From: Psychrobacter sp. APC 3426
GTDB taxonomy: Bacteria > Pseudomonadota > Gammaproteobacteria > Pseudomonadales > Moraxellaceae
NCBI RefSeq assembly: GCF_030408035.1
Contig: NZ_JASDCF010000001.1
Coordinates: 1 to 64,000 of the forward strand
Direction of reading: 5' to 3'
Length of the DNA stretch: 64,000 nt
This document shows positions 36,577 to 46,373 of the stretch, piece by piece; the first letter of the stretch is position 1; each line of letters opens with the position of its first letter. Position numbers and translations under genes: made by a program. Below the pieces are notes generated by a model, which did no database searches, was not told the origin of the DNA, and saw only the letters and a list, made by a program, of their open reading frames with translations.

Positions 36577-37212
36577 ATGATTAAAGTATTAGTAGTAGAC
36601 GATCATGATTTGGTGCGGATGGGTATTAGCCGCATGTTGTCAGATAGTGCCGATATCGAAGTCGTCGGTGAAGCAGACAGCGGTGACATGGCCATTAAAC
36701 TGGCCAAACAACTGCGACCTGACGTGGTTTTGCTGGATGTAAATATGCCCAACATTGGCGGACTTGAAGCCACCAAACGCTTAATTCAGCTGGATATGGG
36801 CATTAAGATTCTGGCCGTCAGCAGCATGTCGGCACAGCCTTATCCCTCTATGCTCATCAAAGCTGGCGTAAATGGCTATATTACTAAGGGTACGCCACTA
36901 GATGAGATGATACGAGCCGTCAAAAAAATCTATCAAGGCGGTCGTTACTTTAGCCAAGATGTCGCTGAACAGCTCGCTGATGTTTTATTATCAGATAATG
37001 CCAACTCACCCTTCGACTTATTAAGTGATCGCGAAAAGCAGGTAGCTATGATGGTCGTTAATTGTCAAAGTCCGCAGCAAATCGCTGACCAGTTATTTGT
37101 CAGTGTTAAGACCATCAATACCTATCGTTATCGTATTTATGAAAAAGTTGGTGTCGATAGTGATGTCAAATTGACGCATTTAGCGATTCGCCATGGTTTG
37201 ATTCAACCATAA
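36577..37212 (+). CDS. GacA/UvrY-like LuxR-family response regulator
   Basis: The 211-residue regulator is near the length of Pseudomonas GacA (213). The receiver has VLVVDDHDLVRMGISRML, phospho-acceptor Asp in VVLLDVNMPNIGG, and the terminal GVNGYITKGTPLDEM. The LuxR-type HTH follows (LSDREKQVAMMVVNCQSPQQIADQLFVSVKTINTYRYRIYEKV). GacA in relatives activates small RNAs that titrate the RsmA/CsrA repressor; the partner kinase is not beside it. ATG choices at 36571 and 36577 are both possible. It ends 33 bases before pilS but belongs to a different family of signalling. Confidence 0.87.
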   Translation: MIKVLVVDDHDLVRMGISRMLSDSADIEVVGEADSGDMAIKLAKQLRPDVVLLDVNMPNIGGLEATKRLIQLDMGIKILAVSSMSAQPYPSMLIKAGVNGYITKGTPLDEMIRAVKKIYQGGRYFSQDVAEQLADVLLSDNANSPFDLLSDREKQVAMMVVNCQSPQQIADQLFVSVKTINTYRYRIYEKVGVDSDVKLTHLAIRHGLIQP

Positions 37213-37245
37213 ACCACTCTGCACCTCCCTTATAACGGTCAACTT

Positions 37246-39063
37246 ATGAAGCCTGCCAATAGCGTGGTCTCTGCCATTACTCGCTACGTACATCGCGATG
37301 ACTCCTTACCCTTACCGCAATTGCGCAGACTGGGTATGATTTATAGTAGTTATCGCTTTGTGGTCAGTTTATTCTCTATGCTGATGGTGTATATCACCGC
37401 TCGCACTGATGGGAGCGCTTCTCTCCCTAGTTTCTTGCAGCAAACAGCGCTGAGCTTTTATGTGCTGCTTAGCCTCATTTTGCTCGGTCTGTTTTATGTC
37501 GTTGATAGACAAATGCGGCGACAGTTGGCGTTTGGACTGGCACTAGACGTTATTATATTGAGCTTATTGCTCTATACCGCTGGTGCGCCTGATTTGCAGT
37601 TGACTATGCTTTATATGGTCGTAGTCGCGGCGAGCTTTATGTTGTTACATGGCTCACAAGCACTCATCATTACTCTACTCGCTATTATCTTTGTCATTTA
37701 CCAGCAGTTTTTTTATGCCATTGCCAACAGTATGAGTTTGACCAACTTAGGCGATGCTTTACTCATGTCGGCCAGCTTCTTGGCAGTTGGTGGGTTGAGC
37801 TGGTCTATCTCACAGCGACTGGTACAGTTAGAAAAGGTGGCTGCTCGTCATGCCAAGGAAGTCGAAAGACTCAATGTCATCAATCAAGAAGTCATTACGC
37901 AAATGGTGAATGGTGTCATCGTCATCGACAGACAGCACATCGTCTTAGCAAACCTTGCCGCCCATCAGCTGCTCAGCTTGTCGCACAATCCGCAATCAAC
38001 CATTGATAGTGTCATTATTGATAAAAAGAATGTGCCAATCAATAAGAACAAAAATAGAAAAAATAAAGCCCATAGTGCACAGCTGGCAGATTTTCAGCAG
38101 CAACTTAGTGAACAGCATTCACAGTTGTTTCAAGCGTGTTTATCAGTGGCAGCGGGTCAAACACGCAGCTTTACTTATGACTTACCGGCAGTGGCAAATG
38201 CCTCAGTGTTTGGTAAGCTGCGCGTACAAATCATTCCGCTAAAAGACGGCAGTAAATTGATCATGTTGGAGGATTTACGTCGTGAGCAAGCCAGCGCCCA
38301 GCAGCTAAAGCTGGCGTCTTTAGGTCAGCTAACCGCCAGTATTGCCCATGAAATCAGAAACCCGTTGGCGGCAATATCGCAAGCGAGCCAACTATTGATG
38401 GAAGACGTGACCGAAAACAGTGAAGATAGCAGCCATGAGAATAGGTTAATCAGTATCTCCCATAGTGAGATGATGGCCAACCATGAGCTCTATAAAATGA
38501 TATTTTCGCAAACAAAGCGCGTCAACCGAATCATTGAAGATATTCTCAAATTATCACGCCAACAAACCGCCCATCAACAATCTATTGTACTGTCTGAATG
38601 GATGCTCAGTTTTTTGGAAAATTACTTTAAAGGTCACGATGTATTTTTACGCGTAAAAACACATCCCACCATCTCTTTTGATACTCATCAGCTAGAACAA
38701 GTCTTAATCAATTTAATCAATAATGGACTGCGTCATAGTAGCTATGCACACCCTCATGCCTTTGTGGAGATTGAGATTTATTGTGCAGATAACGATGTTA
38801 TAATTGATATTTTGGATGATGGGACTGGCGTTAGCGCTGATGATTTGCAGCACTTGTTTAACCCGTTTTTTACCACCGATAAGGCAGGAACAGGTTTGGG
38901 CTTGTATTTATCGCAAGCTTTTTGTGAGGCCAATCAAGCACGCCTGCTTTATGTACCTGAGCATAAAAAGACCTGCTTTCGTTTAATAGCCCCTGCTATC
39001 AATAATGCTACTAACCATGCTGGTACTGGTTTTAAATCTGACACTGATGACAGCCTTCCTTAA
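37246..39063 (+). CDS. pilS: PilS sensor histidine kinase (type IV pilus regulation)
   Basis: PilS is the membrane kinase that controls PilR and thereby pilin expression. The 605-residue product has about six hydrophobic N-terminal helices (residues 30-190), matching PilS rather than a periplasmic sensor kinase. A PAS-like region (VNGVIVIDRQHIVLANLAAHQLL) follows. The phosphorylated His is in LTASIAHEIRNPLAAISQA, the N box in LEQVLINLINNGLRHS, and the G boxes in DILDDGTGVS and GTGLGLYLSQAFCEAN. A Lys/Asn-rich insert (IDKKNVPINKNKNRKNK) sits in the PAS region. pilR follows on the same strand. Confidence 0.93.
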   Translation: MKPANSVVSAITRYVHRDDSLPLPQLRRLGMIYSSYRFVVSLFSMLMVYITARTDGSASLPSFLQQTALSFYVLLSLILLGLFYVVDRQMRRQLAFGLALDVIILSLLLYTAGAPDLQLTMLYMVVVAASFMLLHGSQALIITLLAIIFVIYQQFFYAIANSMSLTNLGDALLMSASFLAVGGLSWSISQRLVQLEKVAARHAKEVERLNVINQEVITQMVNGVIVIDRQHIVLANLAAHQLLSLSHNPQSTIDSVIIDKKNVPINKNKNRKNKAHSAQLADFQQQLSEQHSQLFQACLSVAAGQTRSFTYDLPAVANASVFGKLRVQIIPLKDGSKLIMLEDLRREQASAQQLKLASLGQLTASIAHEIRNPLAAISQASQLLMEDVTENSEDSSHENRLISISHSEMMANHELYKMIFSQTKRVNRIIEDILKLSRQQTAHQQSIVLSEWMLSFLENYFKGHDVFLRVKTHPTISFDTHQLEQVLINLINNGLRHSSYAHPHAFVEIEIYCADNDVIIDILDDGTGVSADDLQHLFNPFFTTDKAGTGLGLYLSQAFCEANQARLLYVPEHKKTCFRLIAPAINNATNHAGTGFKSDTDDSLP

Positions 39064-39145
39064 ACAATAATACGGTGTGATATATAACACCCTATTAAGG
39101 TATGCTTTTAATAATGTTTTGCGATTGAATACGATGAGATGATGT

Positions 39146-40807
39146 ATGACAAAAACTGCACTGGTCGTTGATGATGAAGTGGATTTATGCAGACTGATGC
39201 AAATCACTTTAACCAAAATGGGCATCAAAAGTGACGTGGCATATACCTTGTCGCAAGCAAGAGAGTACTGGCAAGACAATGATTACGATTTTTGCTTGAC
39301 TGACCTCAAACTACCTGATGGCTCAGGACTGAACTTAGTCAAGGAAGTCAGTAGTAGCTCTCATACCCCAATTGCTGTCATCACTGCGCATGGCAGCATG
39401 GACTTGGCTATCGAAGCATTAAAGCTTGGCGCCTTTGACTTTGTCAACAAGCCACTTGAGCTACCACGCTTACGTCAATTAGTAGAAAATGCCCTAAAGG
39501 TTATTCATCAAAATGATGCAACAAAAGCCACTCCTGAGCACTCGCCCGAACAACAATTGCTAAATAGTCGCTTGATTGGCGACTCAGCTGTCATGCATCC
39601 TCTCAAAAAAACCATTTTAAAGCTGGCACGCTCACAAGCACCCGTTTTTTTATCCGGTGCCTCAGGTACCGGTAAAGAAGTCGTTGCTAGACTGATTCAT
39701 GATTTGAGCCCGCGCCGTGATGGCAGTTTTGTACCGGTGAACTGCGGTGCCATACCATCAGAGTTGATGGAATCAGAGTTTTTTGGCCATAAAAAAGGCA
39801 GCTTTACTGGTGCGGTTGCTGATAAACAAGGACTGTTTCAGCAAGCCAATGGTGGTACATTATTCTTAGACGAAGTAGCAGACTTGCCGTTGGCCATGCA
39901 GGTGAAACTACTGCGTGCCATCCAAGAAAAGACCGTCAGAGCCATTGGTGATACCAAAGAGGTGCCAGTAGATATTCGTATCTTGTCTGCCACTCATAAA
40001 GATTTGAATCAATTGGTGCAAGATGGCACCTTTCGCCAAGACTTATACTATCGTATCAATGTCATTGAATTGAAGCTGCCGACGCTAAATGCACGACGTG
40101 ATGATATACCTGTGCTCGCCCAGCATTTTTTGGCGATGATTGCTGAGGATTGGCAATTGGAGTCGCCGCCATCTTTAACTGACGCCGCTTGTGCACGCTT
40201 ACAACATCATGATTTCGCTGGTAATGTTCGTGAGCTAAGAAACCTGCTTGAGCGTGCGGTGACACTCGCAGAAACCTCAGATATTGATACTGGTCATTTA
40301 GGCTTGCCTGACATCGAAATGGATAGCAGCCCTAATACTATCACCTCTCAACAAGCAGACTCTCAATCATCTGCACATATGTCAGATAAGCCCACTGCAA
40401 ATCCATCGGTCGCCGACCAGATAGCAGAGCAAGGAAAAAGTACCACTAACTTGCACCCTTATCGTACCAATACTCAACACTATCCCTCGATGGTACAGCA
40501 GTCTGCAATGAGACAAGCAAAGGCTTCAAGCAATACGATAATCGAGAATGACAAAACCTCAAACAATCATCACGATGACCTGCAAGCAAATGAGAACGAG
40601 AACGAGAACAGCGATATAAGAGAACCGGCCGATGGTCAACTGCCGCCGCAAGGATTAGAGAGCTATTTACAAGCACAAGAAAAACAGCTGATTATCACCG
40701 CCCTTAAACAAACTGGCTGGAATAAAACACAGGCTGCTGAGCTATTAGGCACGACCTTTCGCTCTTTACGTTATCGCATGAAAAAGCTAGAGATTGACGA
40801 AGAATAA
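39146..40807 (+). CDS. pilR: PilR sigma-54-dependent response regulator
   Basis: PilR activates sigma-54 promoters, classically pilA. The 553-residue product has a receiver (ALVVDDEVDLCRLM; Asp in FCLTDLKLPDGSG) and a AAA+ domain with Walker A GASGTGKE. The sigma-54 contact loop is KKGSFTGAVADKQGLFQ, with Walker B GTLFLDEVADLPL. A Fis-type HTH ends it (ALKQTGWNKTQAAELLGTTFRSLRYRMKKL). An unusually long Ser/Gln/Asn-rich linker of about 115 residues separates AAA+ and HTH, making it roughly 100 residues longer than Pseudomonas PilR. No pilA is in the window. Confidence 0.95.
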   Translation: MTKTALVVDDEVDLCRLMQITLTKMGIKSDVAYTLSQAREYWQDNDYDFCLTDLKLPDGSGLNLVKEVSSSSHTPIAVITAHGSMDLAIEALKLGAFDFVNKPLELPRLRQLVENALKVIHQNDATKATPEHSPEQQLLNSRLIGDSAVMHPLKKTILKLARSQAPVFLSGASGTGKEVVARLIHDLSPRRDGSFVPVNCGAIPSELMESEFFGHKKGSFTGAVADKQGLFQQANGGTLFLDEVADLPLAMQVKLLRAIQEKTVRAIGDTKEVPVDIRILSATHKDLNQLVQDGTFRQDLYYRINVIELKLPTLNARRDDIPVLAQHFLAMIAEDWQLESPPSLTDAACARLQHHDFAGNVRELRNLLERAVTLAETSDIDTGHLGLPDIEMDSSPNTITSQQADSQSSAHMSDKPTANPSVADQIAEQGKSTTNLHPYRTNTQHYPSMVQQSAMRQAKASSNTIIENDKTSNNHHDDLQANENENENSDIREPADGQLPPQGLESYLQAQEKQLIITALKQTGWNKTQAAELLGTTFRSLRYRMKKLEIDEE

Positions 40808-40873
40808 TTCGAATATTGGTCTTTCAAAGCATGACGCTATGTACTGACGGGGCAAAATGTCTTTAGACAGCCG

Positions 40874-42367
40874 CTAATTAGCCGTACTGCTCTCTACTGC
40901 CTTATCCGTCCTAGTTGATTTTCTGATAAAGCGAATGCCTGACTCAAGGGCGCGCTCTTTTAACACATCGAGCGCCTGCTGCTCCCATGTACTTTCATTA
41001 CCAGATAACGTCACATCAGGTTCCACACCGATGCCATCTATCTTGTTACCCGCGGCAGTCATGTAGTTGGCGACTGTTAATTTGACTGCCTGCTCATCAT
41101 TTAGCGGAATGACTGACTGAACCGACCCTTTGCCATAGCTCACTTCACCGAGGATAGTAGCGCGTTTTTGTGCTTGCAAACTGCTGGCCAATACTTCTGC
41201 TGCAGATGCCGAATAGCGATTTTGTAATACCACTAACGGTAACGGCTCAAGTATCGCCTCACCCCTAGTCGGCAATATACGTGGTTCGTTTTGGCGCGCC
41301 TGTACCTGTACCACATCGGTATCAGTCATAAACAAGCTGGCAACGCTCACCGCGGATGTGAGCACCCCACCTGGATTGTCTCGCATGTCTAGCAAGATAC
41401 CTGAGATGGGTGCCTCTAGATTAATCAAACCTTCTAGTAATTTCTCACGGCTGTTGTTTTGAAACGCGGGTAGTCTAATGACAGCAATATCATCAATGAG
41501 CTTTGTTTCAATCGTTTGAGGATGACTATTATTACGCTGTAAAGTTGTGGTGTGCTTACGGCGACCAGCCTTAGACGTAACCACATCGATTTGCGTGCCA
41601 GCGATACCGGTTAACAACTGCTCGACGTCATTGCTCTGACGCCCATCATCCAGCTTGAACTCGCCCACTTGATGTAAGTAGTCCCCAACGGCGATCCCTT
41701 TTTTGTCAGCCGGTGAATCATCAATTACCTCAGTGATGACCCAGTAACCCACTTTTGGCTGATAAGTAACTTTGATGCCAACATCGCCAACATCGCCTTC
41801 AGTAAAAGCGCGCAGATTTTCATAAGCTTCAGCGTCTAAAAACTCAGCATGACTGTCAAGCTTGGTGAGCATGCCACTCATCGCATTATTAAACAGCTCT
41901 TCGTCATTGACGGCATCCACATACTCACGGCGTACCAAATCCACGACTGCGACGAATGTCTTGAGCGTTTCAGGAGAAATGGCATTTAGCGAGACTTGCG
42001 CTACTTCTGATGGAATGTCCGTCTCTATATCTTCGATATCGTCCGTCAAAGCACTCTCATCTGCCACGCCATCTATTGCGTCATCTGACTCGTCTGCAGC
42101 ATCTAACATATCCGCAACATCTGATAAATCATCAGCGTTGTCTTCAGCCGCTATTCCATCAGTATCTAAACTGATTAACTCTAGGCTCACGGTAGGGTTT
42201 TCGATAGATGCCTCGCCAACCGCTTGCGCTTGTATACTCATGCAACCCAAGCCCAAGAGACCTATCACATAGATAGGCTTAAAAAACTTAGGTATTATAA
42301 ACACGCTCGTCATCTGCTTATCTAATTGTTTAGACAGCGATGAGCGCATGACATAAATAGGACGCAT
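40874..42367 (-). CDS. S41 C-terminal processing protease
   Basis: A periplasmic PDZ-serine protease of the Prc/CtpA family; in relatives it trims or degrades envelope proteins. The start at 42367 gives 497 residues; earlier in-frame starts exist. A signal sequence ends near AQA (LLGLGCMSIQAQA). An Asp/Glu-rich stretch of about 65 residues precedes the enzyme. The protease has EYVDAVNDEELFNNAMSGMLTKLDSHAEFL, a PDZ domain (VTYQPKVGYWVITEVIDDSPADKKGIAVGD), and the catalytic Ser/Lys region RYSASAAEVLASSLQAQKRATILGEVSYGKGSVQ. It is convergent with pilR, with 66 bases between. Confidence 0.93.
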   Translation of the reverse strand: MRPIYVMRSSLSKQLDKQMTSVFIIPKFFKPIYVIGLLGLGCMSIQAQAVGEASIENPTVSLELISLDTDGIAAEDNADDLSDVADMLDAADESDDAIDGVADESALTDDIEDIETDIPSEVAQVSLNAISPETLKTFVAVVDLVRREYVDAVNDEELFNNAMSGMLTKLDSHAEFLDAEAYENLRAFTEGDVGDVGIKVTYQPKVGYWVITEVIDDSPADKKGIAVGDYLHQVGEFKLDDGRQSNDVEQLLTGIAGTQIDVVTSKAGRRKHTTTLQRNNSHPQTIETKLIDDIAVIRLPAFQNNSREKLLEGLINLEAPISGILLDMRDNPGGVLTSAVSVASLFMTDTDVVQVQARQNEPRILPTRGEAILEPLPLVVLQNRYSASAAEVLASSLQAQKRATILGEVSYGKGSVQSVIPLNDEQAVKLTVANYMTAAGNKIDGIGVEPDVTLSGNESTWEQQALDVLKERALESGIRFIRKSTRTDKAVESSTAN

Positions 42368-42564
42368 AAGAACACTCTTTTTAATCAGGAGTTTATGATT
42401 TATTAGGGATAAGACCATCTCATAAGATAGCACCAAGAGTATGTCTAAAACTAGGATAGTATTGCAAGTAGTATTCGTTACGCAAAAAACGAATGAGCTG
42501 TATTAACATCGCTTAGGCTATATGACGCACGTTTTTGCAGTTAATACAGACAAGGAAAGTACAT

Positions 42565-42600
42565 AAAAAAGGGAGAGATAATGAATATCCCTCCCCTTTT
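42565..42600 (-). terminator. Terminator of gpmI
   Basis: An AAGGG-GAG/CTC-CCTT type stem with an interrupted loop is followed by a T run on the minus strand, 66 bases past the stop at 42666. Confidence 0.75.
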
Positions 42601-42665
42601 CAACTAAACCGTCTACTTCTTATCGCATGGCATGACTGCCTACTATACAATATTAAAACGACTGA

Positions 42666-44324
42666 CTATGATGCTGACACTAATAAACTTTCACCAGTCA
42701 TCTCAGTTGGCGCTTCAATATCCATCAACGCCAAAATAGTCGGGGCAACATCACTCAGTTTACCACCACTACGGACCGTTACTTTTTGCGCACCCACATA
42801 AATTAATGGTACAAGTTCCGTCGTGTGCTGAGTATGCACTTGACCACTTTCATAGTCTTGCATCTGCTCACAGTTGCCGTGATCGGCAGTGATAAGCATA
42901 TCGCCACCTGCAGCACGTACCGCTGATTCCACACGGCCAACACAGACATCGAGCGCCTCTACCGCTTTGACAGCGGCATCAAAGATACCTGTATGCCCAA
43001 CCATGTCCCCATTGGCATAGTTCACGACCAACACATCATATTTACCGGACTCAATCGCTGCGACCAACTCATCTGTCACCTCAGGCGCGCTCATTTCAGG
43101 CTTAAGGTCATAAGTTGCAACATCTGGCGATGGTACTAAAATGCGTGTCTCGCCTTTATACTCTTCTTCGCGGCCGCCACTAAAGAAAAATGTCACATGC
43201 GCGTACTTCTCAGTCTCAGCGATACGTAACTGTGTTTTATTTTTGCTTTGTAAGTATTCGCCAAGGGTATTGGTTAATGAGGTTGGATAATAGGCAATAC
43301 TGGTCTTTGGGTTATCAGCCAATACATCCGAGTACTTCGTTAGCATCACAAAGGCAGCAAGTCTTGGCTGCTTTTGACGGGCAAAGCCAGAAAACTCATG
43401 ATCTGGCAGTACAAATGCTTGGGCAAGCTCACGGGCACGGTCAGCACGGAAGTTCATAAAGATAAGCGCATCGTTATCTTCTACTGTGTATGGTACTTCG
43501 TCACGTCCGATGACTGTTGTTGGGCTAATAAACTCATCCGTCTCACGAGCTTTATAAGCGGCCTGCACCGCACCATCTGCACGCGTTGCTAGACGGTCAG
43601 CCTTGCCTTCAGTAATCAGCTCATAGGCTTTTTGAACACGGTCCCAACGATTGTCGCGATCCATCGCATAATAACGGCCGATGATACTAGCAATCTGCAC
43701 CCGACCACCTTCATAATGCGCATTCAGTTTATTAATATGCTCACGTAAACGATTGATATATTTGTCAGCAGATTTAGGCGGCGTATCACGGCCATCTAAG
43801 AAACAATGAACAAAGACGTTTTTGGCACCATGAACCAACGCCGAGTGACACATCGCTTCAATATGGTCTTGATGCGAATGCACACCACCATCCGACAGCA
43901 AACCCATGATATGTACGTTACCACCAAGCTCATTCGCAGCTTTCACCGCATCAACCAACGCTTCATTTTTATAAAATTCACGATTGGCAAGCTCACTTGA
44001 AATACGAGTTGAATCTTGGTACAGAACGCGACCTGCCCCTAAATTCATATGACCGACTTCTGAGTTGCCAAACTGACCATCTGGCAAGCCAACATCTTCT
44101 CCCGATGCGGAAATTAGCCCATGCGGATATTGTTGATAAATCTTGTCTAAATTGGGCATATTGGCCGCAGCAATGGCATTGTCTTTATCTTCTTCACGAT
44201 GACCAAAGCCGTCCAATATCATCAAAACATGCGGTGTTTTCTTATTTTGTGCGCTATCCTGCTTACTGTTAAGCTGCGTTTTATTGTCATTATTAGATTC
44301 TAATGGCTGCTGATTACTGGTCAT
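42666..44324 (-). CDS. gpmI: 2,3-bisphosphoglycerate-independent phosphoglycerate mutase
   Basis: This manganese enzyme interconverts 3- and 2-phosphoglycerate. The 552-residue product has an Asn/Gln/Lys-rich N-terminal extension of about 30 residues before [13 protein letters not shown]. The catalytic Ser is in [17 protein letters not shown]. Other motifs are [65 protein letters not shown] and [11 protein letters not shown]. Extra residues at the N-terminus make it longer than the usual 510-515. It is a single gene with its own terminator. Confidence 0.97.
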   Translation of the reverse strand: MTSNQQPLESNNDNKTQLNSKQDSAQNKKTPHVLMILDGFGHREEDKDNAIAAANMPNLDKIYQQYPHGLISASGEDVGLPDGQFGNSEVGHMNLGAGRVLYQDSTRISSELANREFYKNEALVDAVKAANELGGNVHIMGLLSDGGVHSHQDHIEAMCHSALVHGAKNVFVHCFLDGRDTPPKSADKYINRLREHINKLNAHYEGGRVQIASIIGRYYAMDRDNRWDRVQKAYELITEGKADRLATRADGAVQAAYKARETDEFISPTTVIGRDEVPYTVEDNDALIFMNFRADRARELAQAFVLPDHEFSGFARQKQPRLAAFVMLTKYSDVLADNPKTSIAYYPTSLTNTLGEYLQSKNKTQLRIAETEKYAHVTFFFSGGREEEYKGETRILVPSPDVATYDLKPEMSAPEVTDELVAAIESGKYDVLVVNYANGDMVGHTGIFDAAVKAVEALDVCVGRVESAVRAAGGDMLITADHGNCEQMQDYESGQVHTQHTTELVPLIYVGAQKVTVRSGGKLSDVAPTILALMDIEAPTEMTGESLLVSAS

Positions 44325-44831
44325 ATATTACCGCTCCTCAAGTGAATGAACGCCTATAATGCTGTATTAGGGTGTTGAAAGCCCTCTATATTAACACATA
44401 TCTCAAAATAGCTGAAAAACTGACAATTTTTCACTATTCATTGACTGATATCAGACTCTCTGCCACTGCTTACCAATCCAGACAGGTCATACCCGATATT
44501 GTCCGTCTTACTAAATAACTGCGCTAAGTATCAATCTGTAAATCATACTTGCAATCACTCAAACCATTGGTTAAGATAAAACTATTCTGAAGTGTTGGCT
44601 AGTAGATGTTTATTCCCTGAGCCGATAATGCTTTACTAGGATGTGGTACCTATTGCTTCATTGTGTATGCCTGCACCGCTTGCGGTGTATCAGGAAACCT
44701 GCAGAGGCAGTGACGCATCCGCCCTGAACTTCACGGTTCATGGGTCACCATCTTGCGGCGGCACTTCGGTTGTTCTATTCGGTCATTATTTTATTTTTTT
44801 GCAAATATGCTTATGATAAATAAAGACCACC
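44325..44831. other. Unexplained intergenic stretch with GC-rich hairpins
   Basis: Most of the stretch is featureless. A locally GC-richer segment at about 44640-44790 contains ACCGC/GCGGT and TGAAC/GTTCA small hairpins and AGTGACGCATCCGCC. That last string faintly resembles GTGACGCAGTCGC inside the palindrome at 10.2 kb. No frame or known RNA is recognised. Confidence 0.4.
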
Positions 44832-44871
44832 AAAAAGCCCCTTTCGTTAATAATGAAAGGGGCTTTTTTTA
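44832..44871 (-). terminator. Terminator of fxsA
   Basis: A strong stem AAAGCCCCTTTC/GAAAGGGGCTTT with a 9-base loop and A/T runs on both sides, 37 bases past the stop codon. Confidence 0.9.
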
Positions 44872-44907
44872 TGCTTTTCTATTTAAGCTTGCTTAACCAT
44901 CAATCGA

Positions 44908-45549
44908 TTACTCGTCATTGGCAGACTTGGTAATCTTCTTCACATCTTTAGGGATATTTTTTGCAGTCCCATCAACCGTCGTGTGTTGTTTGAACACATC
45001 ACCAAAGGGATTTTGCTGTTGCTGGCCAAACGGATTTTGTTGTTGACCAAATGGGTTCTGGCCATTCATGCCACCTGCACCGCCAAACGGATTCTGACCA
45101 CCCATGCCACCGAATGGGTTTTGTCCGCCCATTTGACCACCCATCTGTTTCGCCATCATCTCCATCATTTTTTGCTGATTGTTCATGACGTAGTTATTGG
45201 CTGCATCTTTCAGTTTCTTTTGTACAGGCGGCAATACAACCAACAGGGCGATTAAATCACTCAGCACACCAGGAATGAGCAACAAAATACCCGCTGCTGC
45301 CATAGCGACACTTTTCATCATGGTCGACTCTTGCGGACGCATCGCTGGATTCATCATGCCACCCGCTTTCATTTGCTGCGCCATTGGGTTTAGAGCAGCC
45401 ATGCCCTTACGTAACAGAGCAATACCGATGACTGCGGCGATGATAAACCACATAAACACCCACCAGCCACTCATAAACTGAGCAAGCAAATACCACAGTA
45501 GCATCTCGATAATAAACCAAACGATGGCAATACCAACTATCTGACCCAT
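44908..45549 (-). CDS. fxsA: FxsA-family membrane protein with NPFG repeats
   Basis: The 213-residue product has FxsA-like N-terminal helices (IVWFIIEMLLWYLLAQFMSGWWVFMWFIIAAVIGIALLR). A third helical region follows (MAAAGILLLIPGVLSDLIALLVVLPPVQ), which contains the family PGVLSD motif. E. coli FxsA, when overproduced, relieves F-plasmid exclusion of phage T7; no native function is established. The C-terminal cytoplasmic tail is Gly/Gln/Asn-rich with five NPFG repeats, an addition to the family core. The ATG at 45549 has AGGA at suitable spacing; the frame to 45597 lacks one. It is divergent from ruvC. Confidence 0.85.
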   Translation of the reverse strand: MGQIVGIAIVWFIIEMLLWYLLAQFMSGWWVFMWFIIAAVIGIALLRKGMAALNPMAQQMKAGGMMNPAMRPQESTMMKSVAMAAAGILLLIPGVLSDLIALLVVLPPVQKKLKDAANNYVMNNQQKMMEMMAKQMGGQMGGQNPFGGMGGQNPFGGAGGMNGQNPFGQQQNPFGQQQQNPFGDVFKQHTTVDGTAKNIPKDVKKITKSANDE

Positions 45550-45702
45550 AAAGCGTCGTCCTATAAAATAAAAACCAATAAATTGAGCACCATGCAAATT
45601 AAGATGGCTAACATATGATGTATATGGGGATTGATTGCTATACTATCAAACTTAAGGCTGATTTTTAAGCCATAAAATAAAATGTAAGTAAGACGGATAA
45701 CT

Positions 45703-46287
45703 ATGGCAATTATTATTGGGATTGATCCCGGTTCACGTATGACAGGTTATGGTATCGTTCAACAAACCGGTGACAAGCTGACTTATATTGATGCAGGTAC
45801 CATTCGCACGGATACTAAAGAGATGCCTGAACGCCTCAAGCGTATTTTTAATGGCTTGACCCGTATCACGCAGCATCATCTGAAGTATGCCGACGAGCCT
45901 ATATATACTGCTATTGAGCAGGTATTTATGGCCGAAAATCCTGATTCGGCGCTAAAACTCGGTCAGGCACGTGGTGCCGCGATTGCAGCAATGGTGGCAC
46001 TGGACTTGGAAGTATCGGAATATACCGCACGCCAAATTAAACAAGCAGTTTGCGGCTATGGTGCAGCGGCGAAAGAACAAGTGCAAGAGATGGTCTGCCG
46101 TATACTGGCATTAGAAGTGGTACCGCAACAAGATGCCGCTGATGGACTGGCTTGTGCCATTTGTCATGCACATTCAAGTCATTCTATGAATAAGATACTG
46201 CTGAATAGCTCGATGCGTGGTCGTGGCGGATCTAAGAAAAAGGGACGCTGGCGTTTAACCGAAGAAGACTTGGGCAACTTGCGTTAA
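45703..46287 (+). CDS. ruvC: Holliday junction resolvase RuvC
   Basis: RuvC is the endonuclease that cleaves junctions delivered by RuvAB. The 194-residue product has the four acidic active-site positions in [35 protein letters not shown] and [17 protein letters not shown]. The C-terminus carries a basic extension ([20 protein letters not shown]) beyond the usual 170-175 residues. It is 16 kb from ruvA-ruvB and on the opposite strand, so the three genes are split in this genome. Confidence 0.96.
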   Translation: MAIIIGIDPGSRMTGYGIVQQTGDKLTYIDAGTIRTDTKEMPERLKRIFNGLTRITQHHLKYADEPIYTAIEQVFMAENPDSALKLGQARGAAIAAMVALDLEVSEYTARQIKQAVCGYGAAAKEQVQEMVCRILALEVVPQQDAADGLACAICHAHSSHSMNKILLNSSMRGRGGSKKKGRWRLTEEDLGNLR

Positions 46288-46308
46288 AGCAATCAAGTAA
46301 ACACCCAT

Positions 46309-46342
46309 AAAAAAACACGCGTCTAAAGGATGCGTGTTTTTT
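46309..46342 (+). terminator. Terminator between ruvC and the convergent lipoprotein gene
   Basis: An AAACACGC/GCGTGTTT stem flanked by A and T runs could serve both convergent genes. Confidence 0.85.
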
Positions 46343-46373
46343 ATCGATGGTCAGTTGGATGAGCGACAAACGC

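Noticed and set aside
36571..40807. gacA, pilS and pilR as a single operon
   Set aside because: The genes are collinear, but the GacA-like regulator belongs to a different signalling family and the gap before pilS can hold a weak promoter; the order alone does not prove co-transcription.
41862..42272. 136-codon frame antisense to the S41 protease gene
   Set aside because: It mirrors the Asp/Ala/Ser-rich region of the real gene; low-complexity codons on one strand give long frames on the other.
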